Source: Paracoccaceae bacterium
Lineage (GTDB): Bacteria > Pseudomonadota > Alphaproteobacteria > Rhodobacterales > Rhodobacteraceae
Reading direction: 5' to 3'
Assembly: GCA_015487335.1 (NCBI GenBank)
Contig: WFPZ01000305.1
Span: 1 to 8,428 of the forward strand
DNA length: 8,428 nucleotides
Shown here: positions 1-7,705 of the stretch, piece by piece
How the letters are laid out: every line of letters begins with the position of its first letter
How positions within the stretch are numbered: position 1 is the first letter of the stretch
Notes under the pieces: generated by a model
The model's database searches: none
Told to the model about the DNA's origin: nothing
Seen by the model: the letters and a program-made list of their open reading frames with translations, nothing else
Program-made: the position numbers and the translations under genes

Positions 1-489
1 CGGCGCATCGAGCTGGAGGCGCGCGGGCTGATCAAGGGGGCGCAGGCGATCTACCTCGGCCCCGGCCGCAAGCCGGGCTTTTCCCGGCTGCATCTGGTCG
101 GGGCGGAAGACCCGCAGGTGGGGGCCGCCTCGATCATCAAGATCGAGAAACCCGGCGAGGAAGAGCCCTTCATCCCCTATGCCGCGCGCATGGGGGCGGT
201 ATTCCTGCACGGGGCGGCGGTGACCATCCACAAGGCGCAGGGCTCGCAGTGGCCGGATGTTCAGGTCTTCGCCCCCGATATCTGGGCCGCCAGCCGCTCC
301 GGGCGCAGCGAGGCGGGCACGCCGCTGTGGAAGCGGCTGGCCTATGTGGCGATCACCCGTGCCCAGGAGCGCCTGCTGTGGGTGACGCGCAACCGCCTGG
401 CCCGGCCGCGCGCGGCGCTGGGCATATCGGACTTGAACGCCGCGCCGGCCTCGTTTCAACTGCAGGCACAGATCCGGGGAGAGGAATGA
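1..489 (+). CDS. UvrD/RecD-like superfamily 1 DNA helicase, C-terminal part (5' end outside window)
   Basis: The frame is open from the first base, and 162 residues are visible before the TGA at 487-489. The fragment is the C-terminal motor portion of an SF1 DNA helicase. It carries a UvrD_C_2-type block: TIHKAQGSQW (bases 223-252) is the helicase motif coupling ATP hydrolysis to DNA binding, and YVAITRAQERLL (343-378) is motif VI with the arginine finger. In the family this ATP-driven domain translocates on single-stranded DNA in DNA repair or recombination. Walker A and B would lie upstream, outside the window. The last 30 or so residues are Ala/Pro-rich without a recognisable domain. The fragment looks intact, with no frameshift. 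It could belong to a RecD2-like, Dda-like or generic AAA/UvrD helicase; which one cannot be decided without the N-terminus. The next gene begins one base after its stop, suggesting co-transcription. Confidence 0.85.
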   Translation, partial: RRIELEARGLIKGAQAIYLGPGRKPGFSRLHLVGAEDPQVGAASIIKIEKPGEEEPFIPYAARMGAVFLHGAAVTIHKAQGSQWPDVQVFAPDIWAASRSGRSEAGTPLWKRLAYVAITRAQERLLWVTRNRLARPRAALGISDLNAAPASFQLQAQIRGEE

Positions 490-490
490 G

Positions 491-1228
491 ATGACCGGCA
501 CGATCATCATCACCGGCGCCAGCGCCGGTATCGGCAAGGCCACGGCGCTGCGCTTTCTGGAGGGCGGCTGGCAGGTGGGGCTGCTGGCCCGCCGCGCCGA
601 ACCGCTGGAAGAGATTGCCGCCCGTCACCGGGGCGCCTTCGCCCTGCCGGCGGATGTCACCGATGCCGCTTCGGTGGATGCCGCCTTCGGTGCGTTCGTG
701 GAGAAGACGGGCCGGCTGGATGTGCTGTTCAACAATGCCGGGCGCGGCGCGCCGGCCGCAACCATCGACGAGATCGAGGTGGAGGACTGGAAGGCGGTGG
801 TGGATGTCAATCTCACCGGCATGTTTCTTTGTGCCCGTGCCGCCTTCAGGCAGATGCGCCGTCAGTCACCTCGGGGCGGGCGGATCATCAACAACGGTTC
901 CATCTCGGCCCATGTGCCGCGCCCCGGCACCGCGCCCTATACCGCCACCAAGCACGGGGTTTCGGGCCTGACGAAGACCATCGCGCTGGACGGCCGGCCC
1001 TATGACATCGCCTGCGGGCAGATCGACATCGGCAATGCGCTGACCGAGATGACCGAGGCCTTTACCCGCGGCGTGCCCCAGGCCGACGGCAGCCTGCGCC
1101 CCGAACCCACGATGGATGTGAGGGATGTGGCCGACGCCGTCTTTCAGATGGCCAGCCTGTCGCTGGAGAGCAACATCCTGTCCATGACCATCATGGCCAC
1201 CAAGATGCCTTTCGTGGGCCGGGGCTGA
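491..1228 (+). CDS. SDR family NAD(P)-dependent oxidoreductase
   Basis: A complete 245-residue classical short-chain dehydrogenase/reductase, the usual length for the family. The Rossmann nucleotide-binding loop is TGASAGIG (residues 8-15), followed by the adenine-pocket aspartate in ADVTD (54-58), NNAG (81-84) and the structural Asn107. The catalytic set is Asn107, Ser137, Tyr150 and Lys154 (YTATK), with the correct 13-residue spacing between Ser and Tyr. Arg34-Arg35 at the end of the second beta strand suggests preference for NADP(H), an inference from known SDR rules. After the active site the usual Pro-Gly pair is replaced by QIDIGNA (177-183), a variant also common in this family. The substrate cannot be predicted. 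The start is supported by a GGAGAGG ribosome site at 478-484, six bases before the ATG; this site lies inside the end of the helicase gene, so the two are probably translationally coupled. No functional link with a helicase is evident. Confidence 0.93.
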   Translation: MTGTIIITGASAGIGKATALRFLEGGWQVGLLARRAEPLEEIAARHRGAFALPADVTDAASVDAAFGAFVEKTGRLDVLFNNAGRGAPAATIDEIEVEDWKAVVDVNLTGMFLCARAAFRQMRRQSPRGGRIINNGSISAHVPRPGTAPYTATKHGVSGLTKTIALDGRPYDIACGQIDIGNALTEMTEAFTRGVPQADGSLRPEPTMDVRDVADAVFQMASLSLESNILSMTIMATKMPFVGRG

Positions 1229-1244
1229 GGACGGGCGGCGGAAA

Positions 1245-1280
1245 TCCGGGGGCGCTGCCCCCGGACCCCCGGAGTATTTC
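1245..1280. terminator. GC hairpin with duplicated right arm, between convergent genes; terminator-like dispersed element
   Basis: TCCGGGGG (1245-1252) pairs perfectly with CCCCCGGA (1258-1265) around the 5-base loop CGCTG. The right arm is then repeated exactly and in tandem (CCCCCGGA, 1266-1273), so the left arm can fold with either copy. GTATTTC follows on the plus strand. It sits 16 bases after the dehydrogenase stop and 45 bases from the stop of the opposing gene, where a bidirectional terminator would be expected. There is no long U-tract, so it is not a textbook intrinsic terminator. From memory, very similar strings (a GC hairpin, then CCCCCGGAGTATTT and an AAGATGAAG-like tail) recur between genes in Rhodobacterales; that part is recollection, not shown by this window. 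Confidence 0.6.
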
Positions 1281-1309
1281 GGCAAGATGAAGCCGGACAG
1301 GGCCGGCGC

Positions 1310-2071
1310 CTAGCTGCGGAAATAGTTGAAGAAGGCGGAGGCACCCCAGCCGGCGACGATTGCGATGAACAGCGACAGCAGCCCGTAGTAGAGCGGTTTT
1401 TCGCGCGACAGCTTGAACAGCCAGCGCTCCAGCCCGACCTTGCTGACGTCGATGGAGGTTTCGTACTCGTCTATGACCTGGCCGTCGCGGGTCAGGAAGA
1501 TGCGGGTGGTATATTCGCCTTCGGTGAGATTCGAGGGCAGCTTGATCGAGGTGCGGAACAGGGTTTCCTCGCTCAGCTGCACCGAGCCGGGTTTCAGCTG
1601 GTAGAGCCCCTTTTCCGTACGGATCCGGATCAGCGCCTCGGTGAAGGCATCGACATCCGGAACCTCGGCGTCTGCGGCGGCGGCGCTTATCTCGTGGCGG
1701 ATGGAAATGCGGTATTTTCTGTCTTCTTCCGGGTTCAGCACCTTTTCCATCGGTCCGGTGGTGGCCACGGCATAGAAGCTGGGGGCGGAGTCCAGCTCTA
1801 CCGCATCCACGTTCACCCAGATGCCGAGCCGCTTGTCCTTGCGCCGGACGGTTACCGGCTGTGAGGGGCCGGCCACGGTGATGACCACTTCCATGGGGGC
1901 GCCCTTGGGAGGCGGCGAGTTACGCTTCACGGCGCCGAAGATCAGGATTTCCGATCCGTCGAAATTGGCGGTAATGGCGATGCGGTTCTGGGACAGGCCG
2001 GCGACCACCTGCTCGTCTCCGGCCTTGGCGGGCAGGGCCAGCAGCAGGGCTGCGAGAAGGATTCTGAACAT
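1310..2071 (-). CDS. TIGR02186/Alph_Pro_TM family protein, exported with C-terminal membrane anchor
   Basis: A 253-residue protein (254 if the preceding ATG at 2074 is used) of the alphaproteobacterial family TIGR02186 (Pfam Alph_Pro_TM), whose function is unknown. It opens with a clear signal peptide (hydrophobic LLAALLLALP, likely cleavage after AKA near residue 17). A beta-rich, mostly hydrophilic periplasmic region follows, then a single membrane segment near the C-terminus (about residues 226-248, GLLSLFIAIVAGWGASAFF) and a short cytoplasmic tail ending YFRS. There are no cysteines or recognisable catalytic motifs. The family is typically encoded beside TauE/SafE exporters, as here, so an accessory role in that transport is a reasonable inference. 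Two adjacent ATGs compete as start. The ribosome site GGGAGG (2078-2083) is 3 bases from the first ATG and 6 from the second, so I prefer the second, which also gives a TGATG overlap with the exporter stop. Confidence 0.85.
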   Translation of the reverse strand: MFRILLAALLLALPAKAGDEQVVAGLSQNRIAITANFDGSEILIFGAVKRNSPPPKGAPMEVVITVAGPSQPVTVRRKDKRLGIWVNVDAVELDSAPSFYAVATTGPMEKVLNPEEDRKYRISIRHEISAAAADAEVPDVDAFTEALIRIRTEKGLYQLKPGSVQLSEETLFRTSIKLPSNLTEGEYTTRIFLTRDGQVIDEYETSIDVSKVGLERWLFKLSREKPLYYGLLSLFIAIVAGWGASAFFNYFRS

Positions 2072-2988
2072 CATTCGCCTCCCGCGCCGATGGAGTACAG
2101 CTCGGCCGGCTGCAGAAGCAGCTCCAGCCCCAGTTTGGCCACCACGCCGAGCACCATCATCGCCAGCAGGATGCGCAGCTGCTCTGCCTTCAGCTTCAGG
2201 CCGATGCGGGTGCCGATCTGGGCGCCGATCACCCCGCCGGTCATCAGCAGCAGGGCCAGCGCGATGTCCACCGTGTAGTTGGTGGTGGCGTGCGCCAGGG
2301 TGGTGAAGGCGGTCACGAAGATGATCTGGAACAGCGAGGTTCCGACCACCACCTTGGTGGGCATGCCCAGCAGGTAAATCATGGCAGGCACCATGATGAA
2401 GCCGCCGCCCACGCCCATGATCGCCGCCAGCACGCCCACCGCGACACCCACCAGGACCGGCGGGATCACCGAGATATAGAGCCCGGAAGTGCGGAACTTC
2501 ATCTTGAAGGGCAGGGCATGGATCCAGGTGTGCTTGCGCCGCTTGGGCGGTGCGCCGCCGGTGCGCTTTGAGCGCATGATCGCGCGCAGGCTTTCGACGA
2601 ACATCAACGAGCCGATGATGCTGAGGAAGACCACGTAGGAAAGCTTGACCAGCAGGTCCACCTGCCCCAGCGACTTGAGGTAGTTGAACAGCTGGATGCC
2701 GAGAAAGGCGCCGATCAGACCGCCGATCAGCAGCACCGTGCCCATCTTGAGATCGACCGTCTTTCGTCGCAGGTGCGCCAGCACGCCCGAAAACGACGAG
2801 GCAACGATCTGGTTGGCCTCGGTGGCCACCGCCACGGCGGGCGGGATGCCGATGAAGAAGAGCAGCGGCGTCATCAGGAAGCCGCCCCCGACACCGAACA
2901 TGCCGGAGAGGATTCCGACGATGCCGCCCAGCCCCAGAAGGAGATAGGCGTTCACGGAGACTTCGGCTATTGGCAGATAAATGTTCAT
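2071..2988 (-). CDS. Sulfite exporter TauE/SafE (TSUP) family membrane protein
   Basis: A 305-residue polytopic inner-membrane protein of the TSUP/TauE-SafE family, which moves sulfite, sulfoacetate and other sulfur-containing or organic anions. The sequence shows the internal duplication typical of the family: the glycine motif GVGGGF occurs at residues 32-37 and again at 192-197, each inside a hydrophobic hairpin. Both halves carry several hydrophobic segments. They are joined by a basic cytoplasmic loop at about residues 135-166 (RSKRTGG, PPKRRKH), which implies the usual arrangement of two inverted halves. The substrate cannot be read from sequence. Its stop overlaps the start of the Alph_Pro_TM gene, so the pair is one operon. 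The start at 2988 gives a typical N-terminus just before the first hydrophobic segment, but its ribosome site is weak (a GGA 10 bases upstream). That is consistent with regulated or coupled translation from the leader. Confidence 0.92.
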   Translation of the reverse strand: MNIYLPIAEVSVNAYLLLGLGGIVGILSGMFGVGGGFLMTPLLFFIGIPPAVAVATEANQIVASSFSGVLAHLRRKTVDLKMGTVLLIGGLIGAFLGIQLFNYLKSLGQVDLLVKLSYVVFLSIIGSLMFVESLRAIMRSKRTGGAPPKRRKHTWIHALPFKMKFRTSGLYISVIPPVLVGVAVGVLAAIMGVGGGFIMVPAMIYLLGMPTKVVVGTSLFQIIFVTAFTTLAHATTNYTVDIALALLLMTGGVIGAQIGTRIGLKLKAEQLRILLAMMVLGVVAKLGLELLLQPAELYSIGAGGE

Positions 2989-2994
2989 GTTTTC

Positions 2995-3159
2995 TTATTC
3001 CGGCGGAGGATTGCCCCCTGGTTGCAAGATGCAGCAGCACCCCGGCAGGGTGCTGGCCCATGCCGTCGATGCGTTAAGACCGGGTCCGATGCGATGACAG
3101 TGCGTGGCAGAGCAGGGAATCAGCCCGGAGACCTGTCGCGCGACGGTATCCGAACTCAT
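2995..3159 (-). CDS. Possible 54-residue leader peptide with a Cys-Cys-Cys tract (speculative)
   Basis: Reading from the ATG at 3159 on the minus strand gives 54 codons ending in TAA at 2997-2995, six bases before the TauE ATG. The peptide has five cysteines, including three consecutive TGC codons (residues 41-43, bases 3031-3039). The cysteine run lies on the 3' arm of the hairpin at 3035-3055, so a ribosome pausing there would prevent the hairpin from forming. In mycobacteria, polycysteine leader ORFs upstream of sulfur genes are known to act as cysteine-responsive attenuators. Placement before a sulfur-anion exporter operon makes the comparison tempting. Against it: no ribosome site precedes the ATG at 3159 or the in-frame ATGs at 3174 and 3180, the frame is open far upstream into the phosphorylase gene (common in GC-rich DNA), and TGC repeats can be chance. 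Treat as a hypothesis. Confidence 0.2.
   Translation of the reverse strand: MSSDTVARQVSGLIPCSATHCHRIGPGLNASTAWASTLPGCCCILQPGGNPPPE
3035..3055 (-). promoter_or_regulatory. 8-bp hairpin in the leader of the TauE operon
   Basis: On the minus strand CAGCACCC (3055-3048) and GGGTGCTG (3042-3035) are perfect inverted repeats around the 5-base loop TGCCG, ending about 46 bases before the TauE start. No U-run follows, so it is not a standard intrinsic terminator. It could be an attenuator-like or mRNA-stability element, or a chance GC stem. Confidence 0.4.
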
Positions 3160-3166
3160 GACAAAA

Positions 3167-3185
3167 GCAAACATTTGCATATGTT
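3167..3185. promoter_or_regulatory. AT-rich overlapping dyads; candidate operator upstream of TauE
   Basis: The plus strand shows GCAAA-CA-TTTGC (3167-3178), a 5-bp dyad with a 2-base spacer. Overlapping it is AACAT-TTGCAT-ATGTT (3170-3174 and 3181-3185). The surrounding bases 3157-3190 are markedly AT-rich for this genome. It lies about 180-200 bases upstream of the TauE start, a plausible place for a promoter or for a winged-helix (ArsR/MarR-type) regulator. No regulator gene is adjacent, and the match to any named consensus is not convincing, so the binding protein is unknown. Confidence 0.3.
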
Positions 3186-3241
3186 CATAACCGCCAAGCG
3201 TTGCAGCTCTGTTACGCTTCGAAACCGTGCCCGTGTAGCCC

Positions 3242-3263
3242 CTCCGACTGCGACAAATCGGAG
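3242..3263 (-). terminator. Weak hairpin just after the phosphorylase stop
   Basis: On the minus strand CTCCGA (3263-3258) and TCGGAG (3247-3242) form a perfect 6-bp stem with a 10-base loop, starting 3 bases after the TAA of the purine nucleoside phosphorylase gene. The position suits a transcript end for the nucleoside operon. No U-tract follows (GGGGCTACACGG), so an intrinsic terminator is doubtful. It may instead protect the mRNA 3' end. Confidence 0.3.
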
Positions 3264-3266
3264 CGA

Positions 3267-4070
3267 TTACAGCCCGCGCAGGTAGCGGCGCAGGATTTTC
3301 TCCAGTTTTTCGGCGCCGATCGGGGCCATGGCCTTGGTCTGTTCGTGGCTGATCGGCTCGTCGCTCATGCCGGCGGCCATGTTGGTGATCACCGAAATCG
3401 CGCCGACCCGAAGCCCCAGGAACCGGGCGAGAATCACCTCCGGAACCGTGGACATGCCCACCGCGTCGGCACCCAGCTCGCGGATTGCGCGAATTTCGGC
3501 GGGGGTTTCGAAGGAAGGGCCGGAGAACCACGCATAGACGCCCTCGCGCAGCACCATGCCCTCTTCGTGGGCGGCGGCGCGCAGGGCCTTGCGGATTTCC
3601 GGGTCGTAGGCCTGGGTCATGGGCACGAAACGCCGATCGGAAGCCTCGCCGATCAGGGGGTTGATGCCGGCGAAGTTGATGTGATCTTCAAGCAGCATCA
3701 GCCGCCCCGGCGGAAAATCGGCCCGCAGGGAGCCCGCCGCATTTGTCAGCAGCACGCTGTCTGCTCCCAGTTCGCGCAGCACCTCCAGCGGCAGGCGCAT
3801 GGCATCGGCCCGTCCGCTTTCGTAGTAGTGCGCCCGCCCGCCGAAGATGGCCAGCCGCACGCCCTCGAGCTCTGCGATCACTAGCTTCGGGTTGTGGCCT
3901 GACACCCCGGCATGGGGGAAACCGTCGAGCTCTTCATAGGCGATGGCGGTGCCGTTTCCGGCCTCTGCCAGGTGGCCCAGCCCCGAGCCCAGCACCAGCC
4001 CCAGCCGCACCGGGGCCTCGCCTGCGCGTTCGCGGATCAGCTTTGCGAGTTCCTTACTCTTCCTTGACAT
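3267..4070 (-). CDS. punA: Purine nucleoside phosphorylase, trimeric (6-oxopurine) type
   Basis: A complete 267-residue member of the PunA/mammalian PNP family. It catalyses phosphorolysis of purine (deoxy)nucleosides to the free base and (deoxy)ribose-1-phosphate in the cytoplasm. Family signatures in order: the phosphate-binding GSGLG (28-32), GRAHYYE (78-84), TNAAG (109-113), GPSFETP (184-190), GMSTVPE (205-211) and ITNMAAG (228-234). Aligned by eye with human PNP, Arg79, His81, Tyr83, Phe187, Glu188, Met206, Ser207, Asn230 and probably His242 match the known phosphate, base and sugar contacts. Glu188 plus Asn230 indicates preference for 6-oxopurines (inosine, guanosine) rather than adenosine. 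The start is supported by GGAGG 8 bases upstream (4079-4083), inside the upstream permease gene, whose stop it overlaps by 17 bp. It is the last gene of the nucleoside-transport operon, which strongly suggests that imported nucleosides are its substrate. The symbol punA is by family; xapA-like specificity is less likely. Confidence 0.95.
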   Translation of the reverse strand: MSRKSKELAKLIRERAGEAPVRLGLVLGSGLGHLAEAGNGTAIAYEELDGFPHAGVSGHNPKLVIAELEGVRLAIFGGRAHYYESGRADAMRLPLEVLRELGADSVLLTNAAGSLRADFPPGRLMLLEDHINFAGINPLIGEASDRRFVPMTQAYDPEIRKALRAAAHEEGMVLREGVYAWFSGPSFETPAEIRAIRELGADAVGMSTVPEVILARFLGLRVGAISVITNMAAGMSDEPISHEQTKAMAPIGAEKLEKILRRYLRGL

Positions 4071-5025
4071 AGGGTTCGCCTCCGGCCTTGGGCGGGATCG
4101 CCTTGCCGATGAAGCCGGCGAGGATCACCACGGTGAGGATATAGGGCAGCGCCTGGGTGAACTGCACCGGAATGGTGAAGATCCCGAAGACGTCGATGTT
4201 CGGGTAGAGGTTGGAGATTGCCTCGAGCAGGCCGAACAGCAGCGTCGCCCCCAGCGCATACCACGGCCGCCACTTGGCGAAGATCAGTGCTGCCAGCGCG
4301 ATATAGCCGCGCCCGGCGGTCATCTCGCGGCCAAAGCCCGCGGCCTGGGCGGTGGAAAGGTAGGCCCCGGCCAGGCCGCACAGGATGCCGGTGATCACCA
4401 GCGCCGAATAGCGCATCCTGACAACCGAGATGCCGGCGGTATCCACCGAAGCCGGGTTCTCGCCCACCGCGCGCAGGCGCAGCCCGAAGCGGGTGCGGTA
4501 GAGTATCCACCAGCTCAGGGGCACGATGGCGAAGGCGATGTAGACCAGCGCGTTCTGGCCCGAGATCAGGTCCGAGTAGATCGGCCCCAGCACCGGCACG
4601 TCGCGCAGGGCATCGGCAAAGGGCAGGGTGATTTCGCGAAAACGGGCATCCCCTGCCAGCGTCGGCGTCTGCCCGCCCTTCCTGTACCAGGCATTGCCGA
4701 TCACCACCGTAAGCCCCGAGGCCAGAAAGTTGACCGCCACGCCGGAAATCAGCTGGTTTCCCCGGTAGGTGATAGAGGCGATCGCATGGATCATCGAAAA
4801 CGCCAGAGAGGCGGCCATCGCCGCCAGCACGCCCATCCAGGCGCTGCCGGTCTCGAAGGAAACGGCGGCCGCGAAAAAGGCCGCGATCAGCATCTTGCCT
4901 TCCAGCCCGATGTCCACGATGCCGGCGCGTTCGGAAAACAGCCCCGCCAGGCAGGCCAGCAGCAGCACCACCGACAGGCGGATCGACATGTCCAGCGTCA
5001 GGATCAGTTGCAGGAAGCCTTCCAT
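4054..5025 (-). CDS. Nucleoside ABC transporter permease, second subunit (BPD_transp_2)
   Basis: A 323-residue inner-membrane permease of the BmpA-type nucleoside ABC importer (same class as RnsD/NupQ). It belongs to the BPD_transp_2 family shared with ribose and branched-chain amino acid permeases. Characteristic stretches are RAGIVDIGLEGKM (33-45), which in this subfamily lies in an early membrane helix, RAVGENP (185-191) in the cytoplasmic loop that contacts the ATPase, and GRGYIALAALIFAKW (238-252). About eight to ten hydrophobic segments are visible. The start chosen (5025) overlaps the stop of the first permease by one base (TGATG), and GGGG lies just upstream. The open frame continues further upstream, but only out of frame with the first permease gene, so a longer form is unlikely. 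It should pair with the first permease as a heterodimeric channel. The C-terminal codons overlap the phosphorylase start. Confidence 0.94.
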   Translation of the reverse strand: MEGFLQLILTLDMSIRLSVVLLLACLAGLFSERAGIVDIGLEGKMLIAAFFAAAVSFETGSAWMGVLAAMAASLAFSMIHAIASITYRGNQLISGVAVNFLASGLTVVIGNAWYRKGGQTPTLAGDARFREITLPFADALRDVPVLGPIYSDLISGQNALVYIAFAIVPLSWWILYRTRFGLRLRAVGENPASVDTAGISVVRMRYSALVITGILCGLAGAYLSTAQAAGFGREMTAGRGYIALAALIFAKWRPWYALGATLLFGLLEAISNLYPNIDVFGIFTIPVQFTQALPYILTVVILAGFIGKAIPPKAGGEPYVKEE

Positions 5026-6121
5026 CACGCACGCCCCTTTCCGAGCCACAGGAACATCCGCTCGACCGGCACCCGCACCATGTTGTCGAGCGCGCCGGTG
5101 AACAGGATGATCAGCGCCTGGATGACCAGAACCATCTCCTTCGAGATGCCGGGCATCTCCCACAGAAGCTCGAACCCGCCCTGGGTCAGCATCCCGAACA
5201 GCAGAGCCGCCAGCACGATTCCGAAGGGGTGCGAGCGCCCCATCAGCGCCACCGCGATGCCGACGAAGCCCGCGCCCTCGACGAATTCTTTGATCAGGCG
5301 CTCCTGCTCGCCCATCACCACGTTGATGGCCAGCAGGCCCGCCAGCCCGCCCGAGATCAGCATGGCGATGATCGTCACCCTCACCGCGGAGATCCCGGCG
5401 TAGCGGGCCGCGCTTTCGCTCTGGCCGAAGGCGCGGATCTGATAGCCCAGCCGGGTGCGCCAGATCAGCAGCCACACCAGCCAGGCGCAGATCAGCGCCA
5501 GGATGAAGCTGATGTTCAGCGGCGCCGACTTGGAAAACGGAATTCCCAGCGGGGCAAGGATGTCATAGGCGGTGGGCAGGGCGGCGGCCTTGGGGAAGGC
5601 CACGGTTTCGGCGTTCTGGGTGTTGGGGTTCTTGAGGACACCGTTGAGCAGATACCCCATCAGCGCCGCGCCGATGAAATTGAACATGATGGTGGTGATC
5701 ACGATGTGGCTGCCGCGCTTGGCCTGCAGCCAGGCCGGAATGAAGGCCCAGGCCGCCCCGAAGGCCGCCGCCCCGGCTATCGCGAAGGGCAGGGCCAGCC
5801 ACCATGCGGGCCAGTCGAAGGCCAGCATCACCAATGCAACGCCGATGCCGGCGATTGCCGCCTGCCCCTCGCCGCCGATGTTGAACAGACGCGCCTGGAA
5901 GGCGACCGCCACCGCCAGCCCGGTGAAGATGTAGTTGGTCGCGTAATAAAGCGTATACCCCAGCCCCGAGGTGGTGCCCACTGCGCCCTTCACCATGTAG
6001 TAGATCGCATCCAGCGGGTTTTCCCCGATCGCCAGCACCACCAGCCCCGAAACCAGGAAGGCCAGAACCAGGTTGATGAAGGGCACGAGAAAGACATCGG
6101 CCCATTTCGGCATCCGCTCCA

Positions 6122-6122
<1 letters not shown>
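5025..6122 (-). CDS. Nucleoside ABC transporter permease, first subunit (BPD_transp_2)
   Basis: A 365-residue polytopic permease, the longer of the two subunits, as is usual in BmpA/RnsBCD/Nup-type systems (RnsC/NupP-like). It shows an N-terminal membrane helix (about 12-32), FNIGGEGQ (80-87), the cytoplasmic coupling loop RAFGQSESAARYAGI (230-244), and GAGFVGIAVALMGRSHP (283-299), the counterpart of the second permease's GRGYIALA motif. The region 159-200, between membrane segments, contains an Asn/Pro-rich loop. The start at 6122 is supported by GGGGAGG about 7 bases upstream (6130-6136) and by the one-base TGATG overlap with the ATPase stop. An in-frame ATG three codons later is a weaker alternative. 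With the second permease and the ATPase it should form the membrane part of a purine nucleoside importer. Confidence 0.94.
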
Positions 6123-7693
<1,571 letters not shown>

Positions 7694-7705
7694 AAGGGGT
7701 GTTCC

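Larger units (their letters stand above)
2989..3266. other. 278-base leader/intergenic region between the phosphorylase and TauE genes
   Basis: This is the longest non-coding stretch in the window. It separates two genes on the same (minus) strand, so it should hold the 3' end of the nucleoside operon and the promoter and 5' leader of the TauE operon. From the phosphorylase side it contains a 6-bp hairpin (3242-3263), an AT-rich dyad in an otherwise GC-rich context (3167-3185), a perfect 10-bp palindrome GTCGCGCGAC (3135-3144), and an 8-bp hairpin close to the TauE start (3035-3055). I could not find a convincing -35/-10 pair on the minus strand, and no tRNA fold or known riboswitch is recognisable. 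A short open frame (2995-3159) is described separately. Confidence 0.6.

Noticed and set aside
1310..3061. A single 583-residue protein combining the TauE region and the Alph_Pro_TM protein
   Set aside because: Only the last 254 residues are real in this frame. The upstream part is out of frame with the well-conserved TauE protein and has no membrane segments, so it is an open-frame artefact and not a fusion.
3135..3144. Perfect palindrome GTCGCGCGAC as an operator
   Set aside because: A 10-bp CpG-rich palindrome is easily found by chance in this base composition, and nothing else marks it.
2989..3266. Possible tRNA, small RNA gene or known riboswitch in the leader
   Set aside because: No cloverleaf, no TTCAA-type T-loop in the right context and no recognisable riboswitch core; only isolated short stems.
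3943..5403. 486-codon open frame on the plus strand, opposite the phosphorylase and permease genes
   Set aside because: It is antisense to two clearly recognised genes, its product is rich in Arg, Gln, His and Gly without any domain, and long antisense frames are expected in GC-rich coding DNA.
4054..5475. A 473-residue extended form of the second permease
   Set aside because: The extra N-terminal part is out of frame with the first permease gene and reads as Arg/Gly/Ala-rich noise. The ATG at 5025 with TGATG overlap and typical family length is far better.
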